Source: Posidoniimonas corsicana (lineage in GTDB: Bacteria > Planctomycetota > Planctomycetia > Pirellulales > Lacipirellulaceae). Taken from it: a stretch of DNA of 64,000 bases. The notes under the pieces were generated by a model. The model did no database searches, was not told the origin of the DNA, and was given only the letters and a program-made list of their open reading frames with translations. Numbering within the stretch: the first letter of the stretch is position 1; every line of letters starts with the position of its first letter. The stretch is from NCBI RefSeq assembly GCF_007859765.1, contig NZ_SIHJ01000001.1, forward strand, positions 1,054,767-1,118,766, given 5' to 3'. Shown one piece after another: positions 1-12,027 of this stretch. The translations under genes and the position numbers were made by a program.

Positions 1-1197
1 ACCGAATCGGCGAATTGGGATGCCATCAAGCAGCGGTTCGCTGACTTCAGTCAGCCTGACCGAATCGCTGCGATGAGCTTGCCCGTCCAGTCGCGTTCGA
101 AGAAGCGGGACAAGGCCGAGCAGATCCTCAAATGGTGGCAAGCAATCGAGCAACGCTCGATCGAGTTGTCACTCGACTACGGCGTCTTGATTCACGCAGA
201 CATCAGTGATTGCTACGGGGCAATGTACACCCACTCGATCGCATGGGCGCTTCACACCAAACGCGTCGCAAAGCTGAAACGACGCGACTTCAGTCTGCTT
301 GGGAACGTAATCGATAGTGGCATCCAAGACATGAGGCAAGGCCAGACCAACGGCATCCCACAGGGCTCTGTCCTGATGGACTTTATCGCCGAGATGGTCC
401 TCGGCTACGCGGATCTGCAAATCGCCGAAGCCATTCAGACAGCTGGGATCCAGGACTACCAGATCCTGCGATATCGCGACGACTACCGCATCTTTGCGGA
501 AAGCGTGGTGGTCGGCGAAGCGATCCTGAAGTGCATCGCGGAATCGCTAGTCGATCTAGGGTTCAAGCTTAACTCACAGAAGACCAAAATCGACACCGAC
601 GTCATAGCGGGCTCAGTCAAGAAGGACAAGCAGGAATGGAACGCCTCCATCAAGGGTGACCGCAATGCCGAGAAACACCTGCTTCTGATTCGCAACCACG
701 GCATGCGTTACCCCAACTCGGGCAGTCTCCAGACTGCCTTGGCGCAGTATCTGAACCGGGTAGATAAGTGGGCTGAACCCCCTTACAGCCTGCAGGCTCT
801 GATTAGCATCGTTATCGACATAGCCTTCCACAGTCCTAAGACGCAGCCCACGACTATGGCGATTCTGAGCAAGCTGCTCAGCCTGGTCAGTACGACAGCA
901 GAGAAACAAGCCGTAGTTGATCGCACGCTACGAAAGTTCGGGAGCGTCCCGAACACTGGCTATCTAGAGATCTGGCTACAGCGAGCAACGCTGCACAGCG
1001 GGACAGGCCAGTCCTACCGCGAACCTCTGTGCAAGCTTGCCAATGGCGAGTCCGAGCCGATCTGGAACAGCTCGTGGATTAGCTCGACGCCGCTCAGGGC
1101 CGCGGTTGACGCGAAGAAGGTCATCAAAGAGGCGAAGAAGAAGAAGCTACCAGCGGTCATTAAGCCAAGTGAAGTGCAACTCTTCGAGGATTACTAA
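1..1197 (+). CDS. Reverse transcriptase, unknown-group/Abi-like type (5' partial)
   Basis: RNA-templated DNA polymerase domain. The frame is open from base 1, with 24 codons before the first ATG at 73, so the true N-terminus lies outside the window. Counting from that ATG, RT motif A is HADISDCYG (Asp43, Asp46), a QGS turn follows (residues 97-99), and the catalytic box is RYRDDYRIF (Asp136, Asp137) in place of the usual YADD. The C-terminal 170 residues look helical and show no maturase X or endonuclease domain, which argues against a group II intron. The YRDDY box and helical tail resemble the unknown-group/Abi-like RTs that include phage-defence DRT proteins; a Drt3a-like assignment is only a guess. 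Partner genes or a non-coding RNA would lie upstream, out of view. Confidence 0.8.
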   Translation, partial: TESANWDAIKQRFADFSQPDRIAAMSLPVQSRSKKRDKAEQILKWWQAIEQRSIELSLDYGVLIHADISDCYGAMYTHSIAWALHTKRVAKLKRRDFSLLGNVIDSGIQDMRQGQTNGIPQGSVLMDFIAEMVLGYADLQIAEAIQTAGIQDYQILRYRDDYRIFAESVVVGEAILKCIAESLVDLGFKLNSQKTKIDTDVIAGSVKKDKQEWNASIKGDRNAEKHLLLIRNHGMRYPNSGSLQTALAQYLNRVDKWAEPPYSLQALISIVIDIAFHSPKTQPTTMAILSKLLSLVSTTAEKQAVVDRTLRKFGSVPNTGYLEIWLQRATLHSGTGQSYREPLCKLANGESEPIWNSSWISSTPLRAAVDAKKVIKEAKKKKLPAVIKPSEVQLFEDY

Positions 1198-1218
1198 GGG
1201 GGCTGTCTAGTAATTCGC

Positions 1219-1383
1219 TCAGGCGAGGCGATCGGCTATGAGGTGGATCATGGCGACATGGATGAAGGCATCTTCGCTCTGCACAGTCCGCTCGAAGCAC
1301 TCGGCGAGTCGGCGTGAGTGGTTGAGCCAGCCGAGGGTGTGTTTGACGATCCGACGCCGGATGCCACGGTTGGCTCGCCAGCA
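1219..1383 (-). pseudogene. IS5-family transposase, C-terminal remnant
   Basis: About 54 codons on the minus strand, ending in a TGA at 1219-1221, match the C-terminal end of IS5-type DDE transposases. The pattern is R-R-x-V-K-H-T-x-x-W-L-N-H-S-R-R-L-A followed by a short helix ending in I-A-D-R-L-A. The catalytic Asp and Glu region is absent, so the gene is broken. The frame upstream of about 1383 has no transposase-like residues. The remnant's outer edge (about 1199, starting GGGGCTGTCTAG) abuts the reverse transcriptase stop codon and may be a terminal repeat; no opposite end was found. Confidence 0.6.
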
Positions 1384-1752
1384 GTGCGAAGCGGGTACCC
1401 GGGATCCACTGCGGGCAAGGCGAACAGTGGCACCCAGCATATACGTCAACGCCGTCACCGCGTAGGAAACAGTTCCGCGTAAGCCACAGCGGCTGGATCA
1501 CCCGACCTGAGTTGCACCCGCTCACAACTCGCCGAGGTGTGCCCAACCTCCGTCGCAAGAGCGCGCCTCTAATCGTAATCGGTGTCTATCTCTGCCACTT
1601 AGAGAGGGACAAAGACGCCTCGGAGTGAAACAACGGCACTTTTTCTCGCCAGCCAGGACGGGATTGGTAATTGGTAACTGAGACGGCCAACCCCTACTCA
1701 GCGTCGTGATTGGCACACGGACGGACCACCTCGGCCGATGCTGACGCCCTCC
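1384..1752. other. Intergenic, no gene recognised
   Basis: Between the transposase remnant and the end of the HAD-TreZ gene. Open frames here are short and have no recognisable motifs. No convincing terminator was found for either neighbour. Confidence 0.5.
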
Positions 1753-4347
1753 CTACCGGCTAACTATCACGGCATGGTTCGGCGCCAGTCGTACGCGGCC
1801 TGCGGATTCGCTGTCCAGCGGCAGCGAGGAGTGGGTGACGCGGCCGTCGATGGGCAGCTCGATGGGGTCGGCCGGCTGGTGGTTCGGCGTGAGCCGGGCC
1901 AGCACGGTCGGTCCGCCGGCAGGGCTGTCGTACTGCAGGCGGAACACGTGCGACGAGTCGTCGTGGGCGCAGGACATGGCCTCGGGCGTCAGCCAGCCGG
2001 CGGCCAGGCCCTGCTTGCGGAGCGCGAGCAGCTGGCGGTACCAGTCGCGCATCGCCTGGTCCTGCAGACTCGGGTCGTGGCACTTGGCCATGCGGAACGA
2101 CTGGCGTTCCGACGGCAGCGGCGCGCCCTTCCAGTCGTGGTGGGGGTACTCGGCCATGCGGCCCTTGTCGACGGCCCGACGCAGGCGGCGGTCGTGGAAG
2201 TCGGCGAAGAACGGGAACGGCGCGTCCACGGCCGACTCCTCTCCCATGAACAGCAGCGGGATGCTGGGGTACAGCAGCATCAGCGCGGCGGCCGAGCGCT
2301 GGTACTCCTTGGACGCCAGCTGGTGGATCCGCTTGCCCTCCGGGTGGTTGCCGACCGAGTCGTGCGTCTGCAGCGCGGTGACCAGCGATGGAAGGTAGGA
2401 GCGGTCGGGCAGGTCGCCGCCCAGGGCCTCGCGGGCGACGCGCACGTACTGGCTGCTCTCGTACAGGTAGCCGTGGTCGAGCGCCTCGCGGAGGTTGTGG
2501 GCGCCGTGGTACTCGCGGTTGGTGAGCTTGAAGTCGGGCGAGGCGTGCGTGTAGATCGAGTGCATCAGGCAGTCGGACCAGATGGCGTCGTAGCCCTTCA
2601 GGCCGCCGACGCTGGCCAGCAGCCGCTCGTCGTACACGTTCGACTCGCCGATCAGGTGCACGGCGCGGCCGGCACTCTGCTCGAAGTCCGCCACCGCGAC
2701 GCGGATCTCGTCGAGGATGGTGTGCTGGCTGTCGTCGTGCATGAAGTGCACCGCGTCCAGCCGCAGGCCGTCGAGGTGCAGGTCGCGGAGCCAGTACAGC
2801 GCGTTCTCGACGACAAACCGCCGCACGTGCTCGCTGCGGCGGCCGTCGTAGTTGAGAGCGGCGCCCCACGGCGTGTGGTGCTTGCGTGAGAAGTACGGAG
2901 CGAACTCCGACAGGTAGTTGCCCTCGGGGCCCAGGTGGTTGTAGACCACGTCCAGGATCACCGCCAAGCCGGCGGCGTGGCACGCGTCGACAAATGCCCG
3001 GAAGTCGTCGGGGGCGCCGTAGTTGTGCGTGACCGCGTACAGGTTGACGCCGTCGTAGCCCCAGTTCCACTTGCCGGGTGACTGGGCCACCGGCATCACC
3101 TCGACCGCGGTCACGCCGAGGTCGACCAGTTCCGGCAGCCGCGCGATCGCCGACCGCAGGGTCCCTTCTTCGGTGAACGCGCCGGGGTGCATCTCGTAGA
3201 TCACGAGGTCGCGTTTGTCGACGCCGGTCCAGGTCTGGTCGGTCCACGCGAACGCATTAGCGTCGACCACCTCCGACGGCCCGTGCACGCCTTCCGGCTG
3301 CCGGCGCGAAACCGGGTCGGGTCGCGCGGTCTGGCCGTGCAGCAGGTACTGGTACTTGTCGCCCGGTGCGGCGGGACCAACGCCGGCGAAGCAGCCGTCG
3401 GGCTCCTTGGTGAGCTCGAACCGCTGGCCGCCGTCCAGTTGCACACCGACGGTCTCGTGCGTCGGCGCCCACACGCGGAACGACGCCGTGGAAGAGGTCA
3501 CCGGCACAGCGCCGATGGCGTCGGCGGGCGGGGGCCCGGGGTCGATCAAGCCAAACCAACGAGCGCCCTCCAGCACGCCGCTGCTGGCGGTTCCCGACGC
3601 CAGCCGCAGCCGGTTGGTCCAGCCCGCGGCCCGGTGCGCGTCGTGCACGCGGCGGGCGAGCTGGCGGTCCGCGTTGGCAACCACCACCGCGTTGTAGCCG
3701 GCGGTCAGGGCCGCGTAGTCGTTGCCGGAATCGCCGCAGAACACCACGGCCTGGTCGCTCCACCCGCACCGGTCGATCCACCACTCGAGGGCGTGGGCCT
3801 TCGACACGCCGCGCGGCAAGAGGTCGAGCAGCCCGTCGTTGTTGAAGGGGTCGACGCTGTGGATCAGCGAGTAGGGCGCGCCCAACTCGTCGAGCCGCTT
3901 CTGCACCTGGTCGGCGAGCCGCTCTAGCTGATCGGCGTCGGAGTAGTAGCTCAGCTTGAATGGACCCTGCTTCTCGTCCTCCTGGACCCGCAGCCCAGCG
4001 ACCGGGGACAACCGCTCACGGAGTTCGGCGATCGGCAGCGGCGCGATCAGCCCTCCCAGGTGGTCCGCGTACGCGGCGACCGGGGCAAACTGCCCGTCGG
4101 CCTCGCGGTGGAAGATGGAAGTACCAACGTCGCACACGATGGTCTCGGGCGCCGGCAGGCCGAACTGCTCAATCGCGCCGAAGGCCGACTCGAAGTGCCG
4201 CCCGGTGACGAACACCAGGCTGACATCGTGGGTGCGCAGCTGGTCGGCCAAGACGCCGAGGTCGTGCGGGTTTTGCTCATCGCCGTCGAGGGGGATGAGG
4301 GTGCCGTCGAGATCCGTGGCGAGCACGCGGCGGTGTTGGGTGGACAT
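1753..4347 (-). CDS. treZ: HAD phosphatase fused to malto-oligosyltrehalose trehalohydrolase (TreZ-like, GH13)
   Basis: Two-domain cytosolic enzyme of 864 residues. Residues 1-265 form a HAD-IIB phosphatase of the sucrose-phosphate phosphatase type: TDLDGTL (Asp12, Asp14), VTGR near 48, CDVGTS near 72, and GDSGND near 205. Residues about 285-864 are GH13 of the TreZ type, with a beta-sandwich followed by a TIM barrel: WNWGYDGVNLYAV at 427-439, VVYNHLGPEGNYL, nucleophile Asp531 in DGLRLDAVHF, acid/base Glu568 in LIGESN, and a later QTHDSVGN. TreZ releases trehalose from maltooligosyl-trehalose. AAGGA at 4353-4357 lies 5 nt before the ATG. It is last in an operon after amylosucrase (44 nt gap). 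No TreY partner is visible, so the real substrate is uncertain. The HAD fusion is unusual. Confidence 0.85.
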   Translation of the reverse strand: MSTQHRRVLATDLDGTLIPLDGDEQNPHDLGVLADQLRTHDVSLVFVTGRHFESAFGAIEQFGLPAPETIVCDVGTSIFHREADGQFAPVAAYADHLGGLIAPLPIAELRERLSPVAGLRVQEDEKQGPFKLSYYSDADQLERLADQVQKRLDELGAPYSLIHSVDPFNNDGLLDLLPRGVSKAHALEWWIDRCGWSDQAVVFCGDSGNDYAALTAGYNAVVVANADRQLARRVHDAHRAAGWTNRLRLASGTASSGVLEGARWFGLIDPGPPPADAIGAVPVTSSTASFRVWAPTHETVGVQLDGGQRFELTKEPDGCFAGVGPAAPGDKYQYLLHGQTARPDPVSRRQPEGVHGPSEVVDANAFAWTDQTWTGVDKRDLVIYEMHPGAFTEEGTLRSAIARLPELVDLGVTAVEVMPVAQSPGKWNWGYDGVNLYAVTHNYGAPDDFRAFVDACHAAGLAVILDVVYNHLGPEGNYLSEFAPYFSRKHHTPWGAALNYDGRRSEHVRRFVVENALYWLRDLHLDGLRLDAVHFMHDDSQHTILDEIRVAVADFEQSAGRAVHLIGESNVYDERLLASVGGLKGYDAIWSDCLMHSIYTHASPDFKLTNREYHGAHNLREALDHGYLYESSQYVRVAREALGGDLPDRSYLPSLVTALQTHDSVGNHPEGKRIHQLASKEYQRSAAALMLLYPSIPLLFMGEESAVDAPFPFFADFHDRRLRRAVDKGRMAEYPHHDWKGAPLPSERQSFRMAKCHDPSLQDQAMRDWYRQLLALRKQGLAAGWLTPEAMSCAHDDSSHVFRLQYDSPAGGPTVLARLTPNHQPADPIELPIDGRVTHSSLPLDSESAGRVRLAPNHAVIVSR

Positions 4348-4391
4348 CCGGGTCCTTCGGTAGGGTGGGGGCGGCGACGGAGGGCGGGGCG

Positions 4392-6357
<1,966 letters not shown>

Positions 6358-6374
<17 letters not shown>

Positions 6375-8586
6375 TGGGGATGACTAGCTGATCCAAAAAG
6401 TTGTAGTACTCAATCCCCTCAAGGATTCCCGCGGCGTGCTCCGCCTTGGCGAAGTAGATCCTGGGCCGATTCTTCAGGCGGTTCAGCTCCGAGCTGTGGT
6501 TCCCGACCACGATCCCCAGCGACCGCCCCAGCAGCATGCCGGCGTCGTTGCCGGAGTCGCCGGCGACCAGCACGTCCTCAGGCGCGAAGCTCCACTTCCA
6601 CAGGATGTGCCGCATCGACATGTCGCTGCCGCCGCGCACGGGGATCACATCCAGGTACATGCCCAAGGACATGATAACCTTAGCACGCAGCCCCGCCTCT
6701 CGGAGGGTTTTCTTGATTACACTGATCTTGGGGGCGACGGCCGGGTCCACCTCGTAGCTGATCTTGAATTCCGACTGGTGGCTCTCGTCCTGCGGGTACA
6801 GCCCGGGCAGCTCGTCCAGCACGTTGCGCACCGCCTGGCAGTTCCAGGCGTAGCCGATCGCGCGTCCCCAGCTGCGGTCGGGCGTAAGGTGCTCGCCGTA
6901 GTGGAGCCGGGTGCCGCAGTCGGTCACGATCAGGTCGGGGCGGGGCAGGTGGAGCTCCTCGATCAGGCCCATCGCGCTGTCCAGCGTGCGGCCCGTGTCG
7001 ATCCCGAGCCCGACGTGGTCGTTCTCCTGCATCAGGTCGATGAACTGCCGCAGCGACTCGTCGTCCCCGGTCAGGGTGTTGTCGAGATCGGTGATGATCA
7101 GCCGGTCGAACTCCGGCAGCCGCCGAGAGGCCGACTTGCGGGACAGCAGCGGCGGAGGCGAGTGGTTGAGGATATCGGTCAGGTCACGCAGGTAGCGGCT
7201 GGCGTGCTTGTCCCACGAGTAGTGCTCGCGGGCCCCTTTCACTCCGTTAGCGGACCACTCCTCCCACAGCTCTGGCTCGGTCAGCGACCGCAGCAGGGCC
7301 CGCTCAATGGCGCCGCCGTCCAGCGGGTCGACCAGCAGCCCATTGCGGCAGTTGGCGATGATGTCCTGGGGGCCGCCGTCGTTGGTGGCGATGATGGGCA
7401 ACCCCGTGGCGCCCGCCTCGAGCAGCGTCAGGCCAAAGGGCTCGGTCAGCGCAGGATTGATAAACACGCCCTTCGACTTGGCGGCCAGGCGGTACAGGTC
7501 GGGAACGTCGCCGGTGGCGTGCGTCTTCGGGTAGGCGACCTTGCCGTACAGGTCGTACCGGTCGATGGCGTGCAGGATATTCGTAAGCACTTGCTGCTGC
7601 GGCTTGGGCAGGTCGCGGATGTCGTCGCGCGTGCCAAGGATGAGCACCAGGTTGGCCTTCTCCTGCAGGTCCGGGCTCTCGCCGTACACCTGCACGAGCT
7701 TCTCAAGGTTCTTCCGCTCGTCCGGCCTCGCCAGCGTGAGGATGATGGGCTTGTCGGGCTCGGTCAGGAACCGATCGAGCTCGTCGGCGATCGCGGGCCG
7801 CTCCCAGTCCTCCCCGGCGGGCCAGAACGCTTGGAGGTCGACGCCGGGTGGGATCACCTCCATCCGCGAGGGGACGTAGTGGTCGTAGATCTCGTACTGC
7901 TGCTGCACCTCTTGGTTGGTGCTAGTGACAATCATCGCAGCGGTTTCGAGGGCGGTCTCCTCGGCCTCGACGCGCGCGTTGAATTTGTACTTCGATTCCA
8001 GCGAGTCGGACGGCCCCTTGCCGAGCGACAATCGCTGCTTCTTCACCCTGCCCAGCGAGTGCCCCGTAAACACAAAGGGAATGTGCAGCAGTCGCGCGAG
8101 CTGCGCACCGGCGAGCCCCGCGTCGGCGTAGTGGCCGTGAATGATGGCCGGCAGCCCGCGCCGCTTGAAGTGCTGCAGCGCCTGATCGACGAATATGTCG
8201 ATGTACGGCCACAGCGACTCCTTCTTTAGGTACCGCTTGGGACCGAAGGGGATCCGCACGATCTTCGCTCCGTCGCAGATCGGCTCCTCGAGCTGGGCGT
8301 AAGAGTCGTCGATCGACGGATCGATGATCTGACGGGTCATCAACTCGACACCGCCGACCTGGGGCTGGTTGGCCAGGCAGCGCGCCAGTTCGAGCACGTA
8401 CTTGATCTGCCCGCCGGTGTCGGCGTCGTACCCAAGCTGCGGGTCGTGGGCGCGGATCAGTCCGTGGAGGCTGATCAGGGTTACCTTGAGCTTGCCGGGC
8501 CGCGTGAACGGCAGCGGCGCCGGCTCGAATTGGTCCGAGACGCTAGGGGATTCAGGAGCTTCCACAATCTCTAGGCTGTTTTCCAT
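6358..8586 (-). CDS. spsA: Bifunctional sucrose-phosphate synthase/phosphatase
   Basis: Makes sucrose-6-phosphate from a nucleotide-glucose and fructose-6-phosphate, then dephosphorylates it. Residues 33-475 form a GT4 synthase: [17 protein letters not shown] near 52-68, [16 protein letters not shown], and the E-x7-E box Glu382-Glu390 in [10 protein letters not shown]. Residues 490-742 form a HAD-IIB phosphatase: TDLDNTL (Asp500, Asp502), DTGR, and GDSGND. Both domains keep their key residues, so both activities are plausible. It is the first gene of the operon and overlaps amylosucrase by 17 nt. No clear ribosome-binding site precedes the ATG. Sucrose is a known compatible solute, so salt or drought control is possible, but nothing in the sequence shows it. 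Confidence 0.93.
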
Positions 8587-9134
8587 TTTGAGGACGTAAG
8601 GCAGGCTTGGCTGCTCGCTCGGTCGCCGAGAGGAAGATGACTCACGGCCCGACAGGGATTTGGGGAGTATTCCAGAGAAAGTCGGGAAGGGAGCAAAAGG
8701 CGTGCCCTTCGCCCAGGACTCACCTCAACCATACAGCATGGGCTGGAGTCCGCCAGGACGGGCCATGGATGCTGCGCGAGTCGGCGCCGGCTGTACAGCA
8801 AGCGCCCGGATTGGCCAGTTGGCGACCACATGGGTTCCAGTAAACCACATCCCTGGCCTGAATTCACCCCTCCAGCGGGTCTCAAGCACCCGCCGCTCGG
8901 TAGGTAGTGCCGGGAGAAGCGATCGGATTCTCATGTCGCAGCGTCCATACGCACCCGTCACATCAGCCGGCTGGCCTCGGTTCGCACTGTCTTCGCCGAC
9001 CGCGATTAGCCGCCCTCCGCCGATAACGACGTAAACCGGCGCGTCCGATCATCCGATAAACCCGATAGAGTTTGCGCAGTTATGCGCGCACGCCGAGACA
9101 ACGCTAGCGACGCTGCCAGACCCGGCGGCCGTGA
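8587..9134. other. Intergenic between divergent sugar operon and secretin
   Basis: 548 bases that must hold both divergent promoters; no strong -35/-10 pair stands out. CCGAT occurs four times at 9020, 9045, 9053 and 9062, close to the secretin start. Open frames here lack homology signals. Confidence 0.4.
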
Positions 9135-11042
9135 ATGCCTGCAAGTAGATCCAACAAGAACAGCGGCCGTGCCGCGGGCGCCGGCAGTCCAATCCTGCTG
9201 GCGGTTGCCGTCCTGTGCGCTGGGGCGGCCGGCTACTGGGCAAGATACTCTGCTCCACACGTTCAATCGCGGGCGGCGTCGCCAACCGGCGATGACCTGG
9301 TCCCTTTACCGCTGCCGATCGATATGTCGGCGCCCGCCATCGCAATTAAGTCGCCTAAGGAGTCGGTTGAGCAGGCGGTCGAATGGCGGGAGACGCCGCT
9401 AAGCAATACGGTCACCAACGCTTCAACCGATCGGTACCTCTTCGCCCAGGCGCCGGCGGTCGGTAATCAGGTCGGCGATGAGTGGTCCGGGCCGGACGTG
9501 CTGCCCACGCCGTCCCAAGTATCGCCACCAGATGCCGTTCCACCGCCGGCTGAGCCAACACCACGGCGGCTCGTGCTGCCGCTCGACCAGCCTGGCAAGT
9601 TCGACGGATCGGTACAGACATCCAACGGAATGGTGTCGGTCGCGGTCCGCCAAGCGCCGCTGCACTCGGTGCTGTCTCTGCTCGCGAAGCAGCAGGGCTT
9701 GAGCATCGTGGCGAGCAGCTCGCTAACCCAGCCGGTCACGGTGACGCTGCAGCCCACCACCCTCGAGAACGCGCTGGACGCACTGCTTTCGGTCGCCGGC
9801 TGCACGTGGACCAGCCGCAATGGCGTTATCTACGTGACGGAGATGAGCAAGGACTCTGCCTCCAGCCCGTTCTTCCAGGGACGCGAGGTCCGAGTGTTCA
9901 CACTCAACTACGCCGCGGCGGATGACCTGGAAAAGGTGGTCACTGGCCTACTCTCTCCCGTGGGGAAGGTGTTCATCCGGCAGTTGAACCCCGCCGACAA
10001 CCTCCGCACTGCCGAGCAGATTGTGGTGGAGGACCTGCCGCCGTTCATTGAACGGGTCGCGGACTATATTGCTCAGGCCGACCAGGCGCCGCGGCAGGTA
10101 ATGATCGAGGCCCGCATCCTGCAGGTGCGGCTCGGCAAGGACAAGGACCACGGCGTCAACTTCGACGCCCTGACCCGCATGAGCGGGGCGCGCGTTCACC
10201 TGTGGACCAAAGGGTTCGCCGACGAAGAGGGCCCCGGCATGGTGTTTACCGTGGACGGGACCGACTTCAACAACGTGATCGATTGCCTCACGAACACGGT
10301 CGACGCAAAGACGCTCGCCTCTCCGAAGACGCTGGTGGTCAACGGCCAACAGTCGAAGATCCAGATCGGCCGCCGCCTAGGCTACTTTGTTACAACCACC
10401 ACGCAGACCAGCACGCTGCAGGATGTGAGGTTCCTCGACGTCGGCGTGGTGCTGCACGTCACCCCGACGATCACCGCGGATGGGCGGGTGCTCATGCAGG
10501 TTGCTCCTAAGGTCTCCAGCGGCGATATCAACCCCACCACCACGCTCCCTGAAGAAGAGACCACCGAGGTCGAGACCTCGGTTATCGTGCCAGACGGCCA
10601 CGGGATCATCATCGGCGGGCTCATACAGGAGTTCGACGCCGACCGGCAGAGCAAGCTCAGCGGGCTGGGCGACCTGTGGGTGGTAGGGCGGCTTTTCCAG
10701 AGCCGGCAGGTCGAACGCGAACGTCACGAGGTGATCGTGGCGCTGCTTCCGCGGATTGTCGATTGCTCCTCCTGCGAAGACGCCGACGAACTCGACCGCG
10801 CCCGCTCGCCTCTGCTCGAGCCGCATCTAGCCCCGGCGTTCCGCCCCTGGGAACCCGCGCTGCCTGACGCCGCCCACCGGCCGCTGTGGTCCGTGCGGAA
10901 GGGGGGAAAATCCGGCTCGGCCTGCGTGGTCGAACCGAGTCTTCCTCAGGTGGGTAGTGAACAGCTGCCGCACCCCGTGTCGGCGCCGGCAGCGGAGGGG
11001 CTCGCGTACCCCGAACCGGTGCGACTGCCCGCCGTCGAGTAG
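9135..11042 (+). CDS. gspD: Type II secretion/type IV pilus secretin
   Basis: Outer-membrane channel subunit, 635 residues. It has a hydrophobic segment at about 19-37 (signal or anchor), a Pro-rich linker to 150, an STN/N0-like domain at about 160-237 (VRQAPLHSVLSLLAKQQGLS), an N1-like domain, and the secretin beta-domain at about 315-545 with RQVMIEARILQV, TLASPKTLVVNGQQSKIQIG and VETSVIVPDGHGIIIGGL. The last 80 residues are low-complexity. It is separated from the ATPase and inner-membrane genes by the minus-strand pseudopilin block, but is very likely the channel for the same machine. It ends 6 bases from the convergent gene at 11049. Confidence 0.9.
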   Translation: MPASRSNKNSGRAAGAGSPILLAVAVLCAGAAGYWARYSAPHVQSRAASPTGDDLVPLPLPIDMSAPAIAIKSPKESVEQAVEWRETPLSNTVTNASTDRYLFAQAPAVGNQVGDEWSGPDVLPTPSQVSPPDAVPPPAEPTPRRLVLPLDQPGKFDGSVQTSNGMVSVAVRQAPLHSVLSLLAKQQGLSIVASSSLTQPVTVTLQPTTLENALDALLSVAGCTWTSRNGVIYVTEMSKDSASSPFFQGREVRVFTLNYAAADDLEKVVTGLLSPVGKVFIRQLNPADNLRTAEQIVVEDLPPFIERVADYIAQADQAPRQVMIEARILQVRLGKDKDHGVNFDALTRMSGARVHLWTKGFADEEGPGMVFTVDGTDFNNVIDCLTNTVDAKTLASPKTLVVNGQQSKIQIGRRLGYFVTTTTQTSTLQDVRFLDVGVVLHVTPTITADGRVLMQVAPKVSSGDINPTTTLPEEETTEVETSVIVPDGHGIIIGGLIQEFDADRQSKLSGLGDLWVVGRLFQSRQVERERHEVIVALLPRIVDCSSCEDADELDRARSPLLEPHLAPAFRPWEPALPDAAHRPLWSVRKGGKSGSACVVEPSLPQVGSEQLPHPVSAPAAEGLAYPEPVRLPAVE

Positions 11043-11048
11043 CACGTG

Positions 11049-11762
11049 CTACAGCAAGAGTCCGCCAACGACGGCGTCGTACACGCCTGCCCCCGGAACA
11101 AGCAGACGCACCTTCAGTACGCCGACACAGGGTCGTTCCTCGCCCACTGCGTCGGCGAGCTGCCTCAGCGGCACTCGAATCACGGCACCGTCACTCCCGA
11201 ACGACTCTACGGTCAGCGGCTGCTGCCACTGCTGAGTCGGGAGCGGCAAGTGCTCTCCGCGGTGGTTGATGTGGTACGCCTGTAGCTCGCAACGTGCCGA
11301 CCCTTCCACCGGAAGCAGCCGACCGTTCGCATCGAGGGGCTGGACCCAGGCCAGGACGCCGTCGACATTCGCGTCCGAATCCCAGTTAGCGGCCCGAGCA
11401 ACCACTTGCAGGGAGGCAACGCGTGGATCGTATCCATTGCCCAGACGTGCAACCACCACAGGATCCGCCACTACCGACGGGTCAGCAACGAGTCCTACCT
11501 TCCATTCCTCCGCAACTCCCGCCGCCACGTCAACGACCGCATCGGCAGGCGTGACGCTCGTTATCGAAACGCCATCACTTGCTGCCGTTAGCCACAATCG
11601 GCTGTTTGTCGTCCGTGCGTCGACGAAGCCCCGCAAGATTCCGCCGTCGGTGGTCGAAACGACCACTGCCTCTCCCACCTGACGCCCACCCCAAGGCGAC
11701 CGGCTCTCCTGAGCGGCGACCGAGGTCACGGTGAGCAACAGCAGCGAAAGAGCGCGGAACAC
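11049..11762 (-). CDS. Secreted protein of unknown function
   Basis: 237 residues with a clear N-terminal signal peptide (FRALSLLLLTVTSVAAQ), so exported. The rest is predicted beta-rich without a recognised domain. It contains a TTDGGILRGFVDARTTNSR stretch, which recalls small beta-barrel modules described for planctomycete secreted proteins, but this is weak. It lies between the secretin and the pseudopilins, on the pseudopilin strand and downstream of them (265 nt gap), so a role linked to the secretion machine is possible but unproved. Confidence 0.6.
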   Translation of the reverse strand: MFRALSLLLLTVTSVAAQESRSPWGGRQVGEAVVVSTTDGGILRGFVDARTTNSRLWLTAASDGVSITSVTPADAVVDVAAGVAEEWKVGLVADPSVVADPVVVARLGNGYDPRVASLQVVARAANWDSDANVDGVLAWVQPLDANGRLLPVEGSARCELQAYHINHRGEHLPLPTQQWQQPLTVESFGSDGAVIRVPLRQLADAVGEERPCVGVLKVRLLVPGAGVYDAVVGGLLL

Positions 11763-12027
11763 AGATCAGCCTGGGGCAAGGGCAGTGTTGGACTGCCATC
11801 CCCATCATGCAAGCCGAACGCCAAGCGCGGCGTTTCGCCGTACACGCGACCACAGTTCAGTCCGATCCAGGACGGCCAAACCCATGCAGGAGAAGTGTTT
11901 AGATGGCCGGACGGCGGTTCGCCCAGATCGCCAGAGTGGCGGCAACCGAAACAAAGATTGTTGCGTTCAGGCAACAGGCCGATGCGGATTCGCCACAATT
12001 GGCCGACAACTATGACGAAGCGGTCCG

